From NCBI GenBank assembly GCA_964244725.1, contig CAXTJQ010000012.1, positions 1-64,000 of the forward strand: a stretch of DNA of 64,000 bases. The letters are read 5' to 3'. The notes below the pieces were generated by a model, which saw only the letters and a list, made by a program, of their open reading frames with translations, ran no database searches and was not told the DNA's origin. How positions within the stretch are numbered: position 1 is the first letter of the stretch; each line of letters begins with the position of its first letter. The translations under genes and the position numbers were made by a program. This document shows, piece by piece, positions 25,503 to 34,112 of this stretch. The DNA comes from Kumtagia sp964244725. GTDB lineage: Bacteria > Pseudomonadota > Alphaproteobacteria > Rhizobiales > Rhizobiaceae.

Positions 25503-26369
25503 TCAGCGCTTCCCCGCCTTCACTTCGATGTAGTCCCTCAGCACATCGCCGATCGACGCCGACACGGCGCTGACGCCGGCGATGCGCAGTTCGTCCTCCG
25601 CATACGGGTTCGGATAAAAGCCCTGGTCGGCGCCGACGAGGATGAAATGCCGCAACGGATCGTCGTGCTCGATATCGTAGCTGAGGGCGTACCAGCCGTT
25701 CTGGAAAAACGGGTTGCATTCCGTCAGCGGCTCGACGGCGACACGCGCCAGATAGTGCAGGAACGCGCCCGGACTGTCGCGCCGCAACTGCGGATCCTGC
25801 CGGCAGTAGAATCTGGGGGAGAAGTAGCGCGAATAGCGGCGCTCGCCGACCGCCTTGGCCGCCAGGAAGCTGACCACCGGCGACATCGTCGACTCCGCGG
25901 GTTCGGTCGCGATCCAAATATCCGGGTCGAAATAGGCGTTCGGCTTGAGAAACGGCGCCTTGGTATTTTCAAGGACCGCGACATAGGCCTCCGGCGCACT
26001 GAGATCGGCGGTTTCGTCGGCGCCGGCGAGATAATCGGGATCGACCAGTATGTGGGGTTTGAAGCGGTTCGCCGCGCCGGTCTCGCAATAGTGGAGGACG
26101 GCGTTCATCGATGGCCAATTCTTGCGGGAAAAATTCGATAGATACAGCCTTACATCGAATACCGGCCTGGAAAGCCCAAGTTCTGGACCAGTCCTGGCCA
26201 GGAAATCCTGAAACTCGGACGAGGATATGACATCATCGAGGTCATCATCCGATTTTCCATTGGCAACGCGAAAGATCCTCGCGGCCAGCACCAGCGGATC
26301 TACAGCGTCTGTGGCGGACTCTTCGGGCGGCGGTTCGAAATCGTCGGATACGTTACTCGCCAAGTTCAT
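25503..26369 (-). CDS. Unknown protein with degenerate WY/YPD-type repeats
   Basis: A 288-residue protein. It contains several degenerate versions of the module seen in the family 4 transferase at 19227, for example FDVRLYLSN, then AVLHYCETG, and later FQNGWYALSYDI with DPLRHFILVGADQGFYP. There is no catalytic domain, so it may be the repeat domain alone, perhaps a scaffold for glycan assembly. The ATG at 26369 is chosen for AAGGGGA 10 bases upstream; a GTG at 26393 in frame is possible. It is followed 2 bases later by a GT-B-like gene. Confidence 0.65.
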   Translation of the reverse strand: MNLASNVSDDFEPPPEESATDAVDPLVLAARIFRVANGKSDDDLDDVISSSEFQDFLARTGPELGLSRPVFDVRLYLSNFSRKNWPSMNAVLHYCETGAANRFKPHILVDPDYLAGADETADLSAPEAYVAVLENTKAPFLKPNAYFDPDIWIATEPAESTMSPVVSFLAAKAVGERRYSRYFSPRFYCRQDPQLRRDSPGAFLHYLARVAVEPLTECNPFFQNGWYALSYDIEHDDPLRHFILVGADQGFYPNPYAEDELRIAGVSAVSASIGDVLRDYIEVKAGKR

Positions 26370-26498
26370 CCGCGCGCATTCCCCTTCGCCCACCGGCCGA
26401 CCTCAAGGCTCATAACATGAAGTTTGCGCAACGGCCACGTTCAATCGGGGTGAGGAAAGGCGCGACGAATTGTCCGGATCAAGGCGATTCTGGGCCGT

Positions 26499-27812
26499 TC
26501 AGAAATATCCATAGCTTTCGATCAGGTCCTCGATCGGCTTGCCCAGGGCCGCCCCCAACCGGATCCGCGACTCGTTCATCACCGTGTCGATGGCGATCGA
26601 CAGGACTTCGTCCCAGCGCTCGGAGGGAACGATGACGGCGCCGTCATGGTCGGCATAGACGACATCGTTGTTGGCGACGCTGACGCCGCCGACCATGACG
26701 CGTTCGTTCATGCCGATCGTCGTGCCCTCGTATTTGATGTCGTTGCACCACGCGCCACGCGCAAAGACCGGCAGTTCGAGCTGCCGCACGCCCTCGATGT
26801 CGCGCGTGAAGCCGTCGACGAGGACGCCGACGGCGCCCGCACGAAGCGCGAGATGGGCATTGAGTTCGCCGAAATAGGCGCGGTCCGGAACATCCGTGGA
26901 GACGACGATCACATCGCCCGAGCGGACGAAGTGGTAGGACTGAAGCGCCTTGTAAATTCCCTTCCACTCGTCCTTCTTGGGCTTCTTGGGCTCCAGAAGC
27001 GCGCCGAGCTTCAGGGTCTTGGCGCGACCGAGGAGCCTTGTGCCGTTGATCGCCCGGATTTCCTGGGCGAGCGTGCAGTCCAGGCCCAGTTCCTTGGTGA
27101 TGTCGGAAAGGTTGGACGATCCCAGATGCGGCTTCAGCAGCCGGAAGCGCTGCAGTTCATGCTGGCGCGTGCCCAGGCAGATATCCTCGGCGAGCTGCAA
27201 TTCCTCCGGGTAGTTGATGTCGAGCGCCTCCCTGGTGGAGAGATCGAAAAGAATCGGCTTCACACCGTAGCGTTTCTCCGGAAAACCGGACGCGGCGCCG
27301 CGCACCATGTAGAGGCTCATCGCCTCGACGATCGTGGCCGGCAGATCAACGCTGTTGGGAATCCTGCCGCGGCCGTAGGCGGGATCGTCGCCGTCCCAGG
27401 TGTATTGCTTCGACTTGGTCACGGCCACGAGGCTGTCGGCCGCGGGTCGTGCGAGCAGTTCGGTCAGCGCGCGCTTGATCGTGTCCGCATCGACGAAGGG
27501 CGCCGTGCACAGCGCCTGGATGTAGATGTCGGCGCCCGGCGCGTGATTGCATTCGTTGGCGAACATGGCGTGGCCGTCGGTGCGGTTGGTGGCCAGCGCG
27601 GGATCGCGTTTCAGGATCCTGATCGGCAAATCGGCGGCCGCCGCGATGATTTCGTCGGATTCGCTGTCGAGATAGACCTCGTCGATCAGGTCGCATTCGA
27701 GCAGTTGCCGGAGCTTGCGCTTGAACAGATGCTCGCCATCGAGAACGCGCATGTTCTTGGACGGTATCCGGTCGCTGCTGCCCTTGGCCGGTACGAAGGC
27801 GACGATGCGCAT
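26499..27812 (-). CDS. Cytidylyltransferase fused to an RraA-type aldolase-fold domain
   Basis: A 437-residue fusion. Residues 1-215 are a CMP-sugar synthetase of the NeuA/KdsB/PseF type: FVPAKGSSDRIPSKNM is the CTP loop, followed by SESDEII and a FVDADTIKRAL region. Residues about 225-430 match the RraA / 4-hydroxy-4-methyl-2-oxoglutarate aldolase fold, with AGAVGVLVDGFTRD (Arg337-Asp338, the metal/pyruvate pair of active aldolases) and later GGVSVANNDVVYADHDGAVI. ATG 27812 is the start that gives the CTP loop its normal N-terminal position. The next gene upstream is arabinose-5-phosphate isomerase, so a role in making or activating a 2-keto-3-deoxy sugar acid is inferred. Confidence 0.85.
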   Translation of the reverse strand: MRIVAFVPAKGSSDRIPSKNMRVLDGEHLFKRKLRQLLECDLIDEVYLDSESDEIIAAAADLPIRILKRDPALATNRTDGHAMFANECNHAPGADIYIQALCTAPFVDADTIKRALTELLARPAADSLVAVTKSKQYTWDGDDPAYGRGRIPNSVDLPATIVEAMSLYMVRGAASGFPEKRYGVKPILFDLSTREALDINYPEELQLAEDICLGTRQHELQRFRLLKPHLGSSNLSDITKELGLDCTLAQEIRAINGTRLLGRAKTLKLGALLEPKKPKKDEWKGIYKALQSYHFVRSGDVIVVSTDVPDRAYFGELNAHLALRAGAVGVLVDGFTRDIEGVRQLELPVFARGAWCNDIKYEGTTIGMNERVMVGGVSVANNDVVYADHDGAVIVPSERWDEVLSIAIDTVMNESRIRLGAALGKPIEDLIESYGYF

Positions 27813-27825
27813 TGATTGCTCCAGC

Positions 27826-28773
27826 TTACAGAAGATCGAGGCCGACAATGATGCCGAGCAGGCGCTTGTTATGGTCGATCACCGGAAGCGAGAGATGGCT
27901 GGGCAGAGAGCCACGATCCTGCAAAAGGTCTCCGACCATGGTTTCCGGCAACGTGGTGATCGGGTCGGGGCGCATGAGCGAATCGACGGACACATGATAC
28001 ACGTCTATGCGGTTTTGAAGCGCCCGCCGGATGTCGCCGTCGGTGACGATCCCGCCGAGGATGCCGTCGGGGTCGGTGACGCAGACGATGCCGATCTTCT
28101 TGGCGCTCATTTCGAGGAGCGCGTCGGTCAGCAGGCTGCCCGCCCGAACGGTCGGCACCGCGTCGCCGGACCGCATCGCGGATCTGACGGACATCAGCCG
28201 CTTGCCGAGCGCGCCCGCCGGATGGTTGCGCAGGAATTCCTCCTTGGAGAAACTGCGCCTGCGGCTCGCCGCGATCGCCAGCGCGTCGCCGATGGCAAGC
28301 TGCATCGACGTGCTCTTGGTCGGGGCCAGGCCGTGTTCGTCGCTCTCGTCGACCCGCCCGAAGCACAGGCAGACGGCGCTGCGCTCGGCGATGCGGGAAT
28401 GGATGTTGCCGGTAATCGAAATGATCGCACAGTCACGGTCGGCAAGCGCCGGCAGCAGGGCGACGATCTCGGGCGTGTTGCCGCTGTTGGAGAACAGCAG
28501 CGCGGGCGCGCCCGAATAGACGATGCCCAGATCGCCATGCAGGGCGTCCGTGGCGTTCAAGAACAGCGCCGGCATGCCGAGGCTCGACATGGTCGCCGCG
28601 ACCTTGGCCGCAATGAAGCCGGACTTGCCGACGCCGGTGGTCACCAGGGGCGATTTTGAGTCGGCGATGAGATCGACCGCCCGATCGATCTCCTTGTCCG
28701 TAAGGGAAAGGTCGCCGAGGGCTTTTGCGACATCCGAAATGGCGTCATGAAAGACGGAATGGACCTGGTTCAC
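27826..28773 (-). CDS. kdsD: Arabinose-5-phosphate isomerase (KpsF/KdsD family)
   Basis: A 315-residue enzyme that converts ribulose-5-phosphate to arabinose-5-phosphate, the first step to Kdo. The N-terminal SIS domain shows TTGVGKSGFIAAKVAATMSS near residue 45 and SNSGNTPEIV near 94; STSMQLAIGDALA and the RNHPAGALGKRL stretch are typical of KpsF/GutQ. Two CBS domains follow from about residue 200 to the end. The start is a GTG at 28773. It sits 13 bases upstream of the cytidylyltransferase fusion, mirroring kpsF-kpsU neighbours in group 2 capsule loci. A housekeeping copy may exist elsewhere, so a capsule-specific paralogue is likely. Confidence 0.92.
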   Translation of the reverse strand: MNQVHSVFHDAISDVAKALGDLSLTDKEIDRAVDLIADSKSPLVTTGVGKSGFIAAKVAATMSSLGMPALFLNATDALHGDLGIVYSGAPALLFSNSGNTPEIVALLPALADRDCAIISITGNIHSRIAERSAVCLCFGRVDESDEHGLAPTKSTSMQLAIGDALAIAASRRRSFSKEEFLRNHPAGALGKRLMSVRSAMRSGDAVPTVRAGSLLTDALLEMSAKKIGIVCVTDPDGILGGIVTDGDIRRALQNRIDVYHVSVDSLMRPDPITTLPETMVGDLLQDRGSLPSHLSLPVIDHNKRLLGIIVGLDLL

Positions 28774-28804
28774 GCTATTCCCCGCTTGGATTTTGGGACG
28801 CTAC

Positions 28805-31249
28805 TCAAACGTCCAGGACGCGTCCAGTGGCCGGACCGGCGACCGCAGCGTCGCCGTAACGGTCGAACGGAGCGATGACGCAGCCATTGGCGATGCCGAG
28901 CGGCGGATCGAACGGCTCGTCGGCGCTTCGCCGGTTGTCGACGAGCGCGGCCGCGCCAAAATTCAGCGACCCGATGGCGAAGAGATGGGCCGTTTCGTTG
29001 AATTCGAATTCGCGGTCGTAGTTCTGCGATGCGATCGCGGCGGTCATCGACCGGAGACGATCGGCGCCCAACGTCCACCTTCGCATCGCCTCGGCGGTCG
29101 CGCCATCGGCAAAATTGATGATCCCGCCAAGAAAAAGCGCGTCGAGGGGGTGCTTGCGCAGATGCGGCCGGATCTTGTCGTCGTCGAGCGCGATACAGCG
29201 TTCGAAATCGGCCAATGCGGACTCGCGGTCGCCGCGGTTGAGGTTGAGCATCGCGGCGGCGCGGAACAGCGACATGTGCCATCGGCAGGCTTCGTCGGAC
29301 GCGCGGTGCGGCGCGATCGCGGCGGCGCATCGAGCGAGCAGCGCGAGCGCCTCGCCGCTTTCGTCCCAAGTCGCCGAGGGGTCCGCGAGCAGGCCGTAGG
29401 CGAAACCCAGCGTCGCCAGCGAAGCCCTGAAAACCGCGTCGAGGTCGGCAGGATCTTTCGATATCGCGTCGGTGAGACGACCTGCGAGAACGGCGAGCTC
29501 TTCGATCATCAGCGGCGGGCGCTTCGCCATGTTGCCGAAATCGGCCTCGAAGGCGCGCCAGTCGGCGCTGGCGAGCCGCTCGACGAAATCGTGGCGCGTC
29601 GCGACCAGAAAGAGCGTTTCGCCGCCGTTCCACATCTCGGCAAGGCGCCGCGTGGTCGGCATGCGTCGACATGGGAACTCGACGAACTCGAGATCCGCGT
29701 CGCGCCGGTCGAGCCGCAAACCGCAGCGGAGCGTAAAGCCGTGGCCTCGCAGCCAGGCATGGGCGTGCGACCCCCGCGCCGGCTCGACCTTGACGATCAG
29801 AGCGTCGCCGAGCGCCGCGCCTTCAAGCGCGCTCGCTTCCTCGAAGGAGACAAGCGTGCAGCGGCCGTCTCCGGCGTCGCCGGGACCCGGCTCGCCCCGG
29901 GCCACGAAAATCGTGTCCTTGAAAGCATTTTCATAGAGCACTTTAGCCTGCTCGATCTCGTCATCGGGAACGCAAATATGAAACAGCGCGCGCGGCGTCA
30001 GGGCGCCGAGGATCGCGCCGGCATGATAGGTCGCCGCATCGCGCCAATGGACGGCGCCGATTCCGTAGCGCAAGGGCGGAACCAGACGGTTGAGGGCAAG
30101 CGCGAGACGATGCATTTCGCGCGCCTGCTTGCTGGCCGGGAAAAGCACGTTGGCTTCCGAGACCGATCCCTCGAAGCCGCGTTGTTCGTCCGTCGCATGC
30201 TCGAACACGAATGCCGCGCTTTGCGGTCCGCAACGCAGCGCCTTGAGCGCGATCGCGGGATTGACGCGCAGGCCGCGCCGCGCCGTCACGTTTCGCCAGA
30301 GCGACGTTATGGCGTCGTCGGGCGATCCCTCGGCCTTGGCTTCGACCACCACCCATCGCCTGGCAAGCCGCGCGCATTCGCGGACCAGCCGGTCGAAGCC
30401 GTCGCCATCGGAGATCGGGCGATCGCCCGCGAAGACGACAACCGTCGAGAACGATTGCGACTCGAACGGAATTTGATCGAATGGAGCCACGAAAAAGCGT
30501 CCGGGCGCCAACGCCGCCGCATCGGCCACCAGAGGCGAAGCTTGGCAGATCGACACGACATCGAGACCCCGGCGCAGGAGCACGCGGGCGATGCCCACGC
30601 CGGTCGCGCCGAGGAGCAGCATCCTGCCGAGGCCGACATGGTAGACCAGTTCGTCGGCCGCCGCCGCGGCATCGATTTTCGCCGCCGTGTCGGCGCTCGG
30701 CAAAAGCGGCCAGCGCAGCCTCCCGTCCTCGATCCTGGCGCTCAGGTCGGGGTCGGCGGAAACCGCGCAAAAATCAACGCGCGCGCGTTCGATGTCGCCG
30801 GACCGCGCGGCCACGACGCCCCTGAAGAAGACGCTTGGCGAGAAGCCGGGATTGACCTCGAGTTCGGACTGATAGAGCCGGATCGCTTCATCCCAGCGCC
30901 CATGTTTCCGTTCGATGTGCGCCAGATGATAGCGGATGAACTGCAAACCTTGATCCAGGTCGAGCGCGGTGTGAAGCGCTGCTTGCGCATCGTCGTCGCG
31001 GTCGAGCCAGTAGTTGATGTAGCCGATCTCGCGCCAGGCTTCGGTATTCGTCTTGTTCAGCGCCACCGACAGATTGAGCGCCTGCAAGGCCTGCTCGAGC
31101 TGGCCGCGACGATGCAGGATCTGGCCGCGCCAGAAGCTCACGTCCTCGTCCCATTTCCGGCTCGGCTCGAGCGTGTCGAGAAGGCCCTGCGCGGCTTCTA
31201 GATTCCCGGCGCGGATCGATGCGTCCACTTCGTCGGCGAAGGAGCTCAT
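28805..31249 (-). CDS. Large TPR protein with a methyltransferase-like middle domain
   Basis: An 814-residue protein. Residues about 1-160 are tetratricopeptide repeats, with RRGQLEQALQALNLSVAL, then WREIGYINYWLDRDDDAQAAL. Residues about 190-330 begin LLLGATGVGIARVLLRRG and look Rossmann-like, as in a SAM-dependent methyltransferase, but no catalytic motif is certain. A C-terminal part (about 650-770) again has TPR-like helices (RAAAMLNLNRGDRESALADFERCIALDDD). The product is probably cytoplasmic. It is first in the minus-strand group after a less GC-rich 156-base gap and may scaffold or modify the glycan. Function is inferred only from domain type and position. Confidence 0.7.
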   Translation of the reverse strand: MSSFADEVDASIRAGNLEAAQGLLDTLEPSRKWDEDVSFWRGQILHRRGQLEQALQALNLSVALNKTNTEAWREIGYINYWLDRDDDAQAALHTALDLDQGLQFIRYHLAHIERKHGRWDEAIRLYQSELEVNPGFSPSVFFRGVVAARSGDIERARVDFCAVSADPDLSARIEDGRLRWPLLPSADTAAKIDAAAAADELVYHVGLGRMLLLGATGVGIARVLLRRGLDVVSICQASPLVADAAALAPGRFFVAPFDQIPFESQSFSTVVVFAGDRPISDGDGFDRLVRECARLARRWVVVEAKAEGSPDDAITSLWRNVTARRGLRVNPAIALKALRCGPQSAAFVFEHATDEQRGFEGSVSEANVLFPASKQAREMHRLALALNRLVPPLRYGIGAVHWRDAATYHAGAILGALTPRALFHICVPDDEIEQAKVLYENAFKDTIFVARGEPGPGDAGDGRCTLVSFEEASALEGAALGDALIVKVEPARGSHAHAWLRGHGFTLRCGLRLDRRDADLEFVEFPCRRMPTTRRLAEMWNGGETLFLVATRHDFVERLASADWRAFEADFGNMAKRPPLMIEELAVLAGRLTDAISKDPADLDAVFRASLATLGFAYGLLADPSATWDESGEALALLARCAAAIAPHRASDEACRWHMSLFRAAAMLNLNRGDRESALADFERCIALDDDKIRPHLRKHPLDALFLGGIINFADGATAEAMRRWTLGADRLRSMTAAIASQNYDREFEFNETAHLFAIGSLNFGAAALVDNRRSADEPFDPPLGIANGCVIAPFDRYGDAAVAGPATGRVLDV

Positions 31250-31352
31250 AGGTCCATGTCTATCGGCATTCCTCGCGACCGCGCGCTTTCGAACCTATAC
31301 GCCGATGAATTCGGAGACAATCCATGCAACAAATTAAGGCACGGTGGACATA

Positions 31353-31362
31353 ATGTATGCAA
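31353..31362. promoter_or_regulatory. ATGTATGCAA motif shared with the mucR promoter
   Basis: The 156-base gap between the Tat protein gene and the TPR gene is richer in A/T than its surroundings. It holds ATGTATGCAA preceded by ACATA, the same 10-mer that lies in the upstream region of mucR at 45261-45270. The gap should carry the promoter for the minus-strand TPR gene. A shared MucR site is an inference. Confidence 0.35.
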
Positions 31363-31405
31363 TCGATTTGATCATCGAGACAAGACCCGTGGCGCAGACC
31401 GGGCA

Positions 31406-33199
31406 TCACTTGGCGACCCAGCCGGTAGACCCGGAGCCTTTTTCCTTGACATAGAGCGTCGAGCCCGGCGCGCCGTCCGTGCGGGTGCAGACCGACCCGA
31501 CGGGCGCGGAAACGACACCTTCAGGCGACCCGGCGATCGCCGTGAGGAACGCCGCGCCGTCGCCGAGAAAAATGCGCTCGCTGAAGATCGACCGCCACCG
31601 GTTGTCCACGCGTCCGCTGTCGGCGGCAGCATCTTCAATCGGATGGAAGCCGCCATCGTCCTTGATCAGAAGCCGCGGCGCCTTGCCCGCGACGATGGCG
31701 AGGTCGCCGGCGCTCGTCAGATTGAGCTCCGCGGACATCTTGCCGTCTTCCGAGAAGATGCGATGGTTGCCGGACGACAGCGCGCCGGAGCGCACGTCAA
31801 ACGGGCCGTCGAATGTGGTGCCGGGAAACTGCGCGACGCGAGCGAGGGTCGCGCAGCGGCAGGCGCCCGCCGCATTGCGCTCCACCACCATCTCGATTTC
31901 GGGCATTTGCGCCGAGGCGCTCGCGGCGATGCCACAACCCCGGTTGTCCACGGACTGGAATCCTCTCGATCGGACGGAGGCGTTGGTGCGAAGATTGATG
32001 CCGTGCCTGCCGTTGTTGCTCGAGACCGCGCCTCTGACCGACCCGCCGGCTCCGTAGTCCAGGCTGATGCCGTCGCCTTTGTTGTAGGCCAGACGAGACC
32101 GGTCGAGGCTCAGCCAGCCGTTTTGCGCGTCGCCGCCGTTTTGCGCGTTGCCGACGCAGGCCGAGCGGTCCGCGATGATGTTGCCGCCATTGAATGCGCA
32201 CAGGCCGTGCGCGCCGTTGCCCGCCCAGACGCCGATCGAAGCCCATAAGGCGCTGCCGTAGTCGGCGATCGCGCCGTCACGGCCGTTGCCCGTGCCCACG
32301 GCGTTGCGCGCCTGGATGCCGGATGAAACGGCGGAATAGAAGCCGCGCTTGCCGTTGTTGGAGGAGACCACGTAGCGCGCATAGATGAAGCTGCCGCCGT
32401 CGGCCACGACGCCCTGCTCGCCGAAACCGTTGACGCCGACGAATTTGGAACACGTGATCGAGGACAGTCCGCCCATTCTGGATGGATCCTGGTCGACCTT
32501 CGGGTCGTCGGGCGCGGCGCATGCGAGTCCGCAGAAAGCGCCCTGCCGGTCGCCTACGATGGCGACATCCTGCAGTCCGCGGAGCCGTGTTCCCTCGACC
32601 CTGACGCCATCGCAATTCCTGAACTTCAGGACGGTGCGCAGCACGACGAAGCGCGCGCGCTCGACGGACGAATCGGAGATCGCCTCGTGCTGGCAGGTGT
32701 TCAGAAGCGTGATGCGCGGGCCGCTGCCGTCGACGTCGATGATCTCCCAACAGCCTTGATGAACTTCGTGCGGACCGGTCCCCTTGGTGTCGTAGACGAT
32801 CGCGTAGGCGCCCTTTTCGACGCCCTCGACATCGTCGACGGCAAGCGTGACCGCGTAGGCGCCAAGGGGGCCGGAAATTGTTTCCACCGCGTTGATTGCC
32901 CCGACGATGCCCTCGGCGCCGCGAATGCGGACCTGGTCCGTGAACGCCTCGCGCAGGACCACGGGGCGGTCGTGGTCGTAGCGGCCAGGCGCCAGCACGA
33001 TTTCGGTGATCGCGCCGGGCGCGGCGCGGAGCGCGGCCGCGCGCCGCAGCGCCGCCTCCAGGGTCGGTTCGACATCCGGCACGCTGATCGTCGTGACGGC
33101 CTCGGCCGGCGGCTGGGTTTCTGCTACGGCCTTCCGCAGGTCGACAGTGGTCGAGAGGGCGGCCGTTCCGAACCCGCCGAGGAATACGCGCCTGTCCAT
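31406..33199 (-). CDS. Tat-exported right-handed beta-helix protein with a phage-tail-like C-terminus
   Basis: A 597-residue protein. The N-terminus MDRRVFLGGFGTAALS is a twin-arginine signal. From about residue 45 a pectate-lyase-like parallel beta-helix begins, with PGAITEIVLAPGRYDHDRP and many short NNGxxG-type turns (SSNNGKRGFYSAVSSG, VSSNNGRHGINL). The end, VGSVCTRTDGAPGSTLYVKE then STGWVAK, is a motif common at the C-termini of phage tail fibres and spikes. It may bind or cleave the locus polysaccharide outside the cytoplasm. The ATG at 33199, 6 bases after AAGGAAGG, is preferred over the adjacent ATG at 33202. Confidence 0.8.
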   Translation of the reverse strand: MDRRVFLGGFGTAALSTTVDLRKAVAETQPPAEAVTTISVPDVEPTLEAALRRAAALRAAPGAITEIVLAPGRYDHDRPVVLREAFTDQVRIRGAEGIVGAINAVETISGPLGAYAVTLAVDDVEGVEKGAYAIVYDTKGTGPHEVHQGCWEIIDVDGSGPRITLLNTCQHEAISDSSVERARFVVLRTVLKFRNCDGVRVEGTRLRGLQDVAIVGDRQGAFCGLACAAPDDPKVDQDPSRMGGLSSITCSKFVGVNGFGEQGVVADGGSFIYARYVVSSNNGKRGFYSAVSSGIQARNAVGTGNGRDGAIADYGSALWASIGVWAGNGAHGLCAFNGGNIIADRSACVGNAQNGGDAQNGWLSLDRSRLAYNKGDGISLDYGAGGSVRGAVSSNNGRHGINLRTNASVRSRGFQSVDNRGCGIAASASAQMPEIEMVVERNAAGACRCATLARVAQFPGTTFDGPFDVRSGALSSGNHRIFSEDGKMSAELNLTSAGDLAIVAGKAPRLLIKDDGGFHPIEDAAADSGRVDNRWRSIFSERIFLGDGAAFLTAIAGSPEGVVSAPVGSVCTRTDGAPGSTLYVKEKGSGSTGWVAK

Positions 33200-33404
33200 C
33201 ATGAGCCTTCCTTTCCGCCACCACCGACCGGTTGCGGGTCCGCGGGTTTTTTTCCCTTTGCGTCGCGCGGTCAAGGCGCTTGCGCCCCGTCGACCCCGAA
33301 TGCAAAGAGGAAAGACGCCGCGCGCCCTGACAAACGCCCGCCGCGACCTAGTTTCCTGCCCTCGGCGCCGGCCGCCCACGCCGTCCGGCCACATTCAGGA
33401 ATCG

Positions 33405-34112
33405 ATGACCCAGGAGCGCCCAGGCTTGTCCGAAACGACGCCGATCCTCGACGTTCGCGCCGTTTCGAAGTCCGTGCCCGGCGGACGTCAATTGTTCCGG
33501 GGGCTCGACCTCGCGGTCGCGGCCGGCGAGCTGGTGGCGATCGTCGGCGAATCCGGGGTCGGCAAATCGACGCTGCTCAACATGCTCGCCGGCCTCGACG
33601 ATGTCGACGCCGGCGATATCCGGATCGAGGGCAACAAACTCGTCGGCATGGGCGAGGCGCAGCGAACGCGGCTGCGGCGCGAGCGGATCGGGTTCGTGTT
33701 CCAGGCCTTCCACATCCTGCCCTATCTGACGCTTCGCCAGAACGTCGCCCTGCCCCTCGCGCTGGTTCGGGCGGATGCGCGCGCCATCGACCTCCAAGCC
33801 GACGCGATGCTGGCAGCGGTCGGACTGGAGGCGCGCGGCGGGGACTACGCGCGCGACCTGTCCGGCGGCGAGTTGCAGCGGGTCGCCATAGCGCGCGCGC
33901 TGGTCCACCGGCCGGCGCTGATCCTGGCCGACGAGCCGACCGGCAATCTCGACCCCGAAACCGCCCGGCGGGTGCTCGGCCTGTTCGCCGATGCGGTTCG
34001 CGGCGGCGGCGCGGCGGCGATCATCGTCACCCATTCGCGCGCCACGGCGCAAATCGCCGACAGGGTCCTGACGTTGACGGCGGACGGCCTGAAGGCGCGC
34101 GATGGCTTCTGA
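33405..34112 (+). CDS. ABC transporter ATP-binding protein (LolD/AttE-like)
   Basis: A 235-residue ABC ATPase of the LolD/MacB group. Walker A is GESGVGKST near residue 49, the signature LSGGELQRV near residue 150, and Walker B LILADEPTGNLD near 170. It overlaps the FtsX-type permease gene by 11 bases. With the permease and the AttH-like protein after it, it forms the known ATPase-permease-AttH arrangement. The system is thought to act on lipids or lipoproteins of the envelope. It lies divergent from the beta-helix gene; the 205 bases between hold no recognisable element. Confidence 0.92.
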   Translation: MTQERPGLSETTPILDVRAVSKSVPGGRQLFRGLDLAVAAGELVAIVGESGVGKSTLLNMLAGLDDVDAGDIRIEGNKLVGMGEAQRTRLRRERIGFVFQAFHILPYLTLRQNVALPLALVRADARAIDLQADAMLAAVGLEARGGDYARDLSGGELQRVAIARALVHRPALILADEPTGNLDPETARRVLGLFADAVRGGGAAAIIVTHSRATAQIADRVLTLTADGLKARDGF

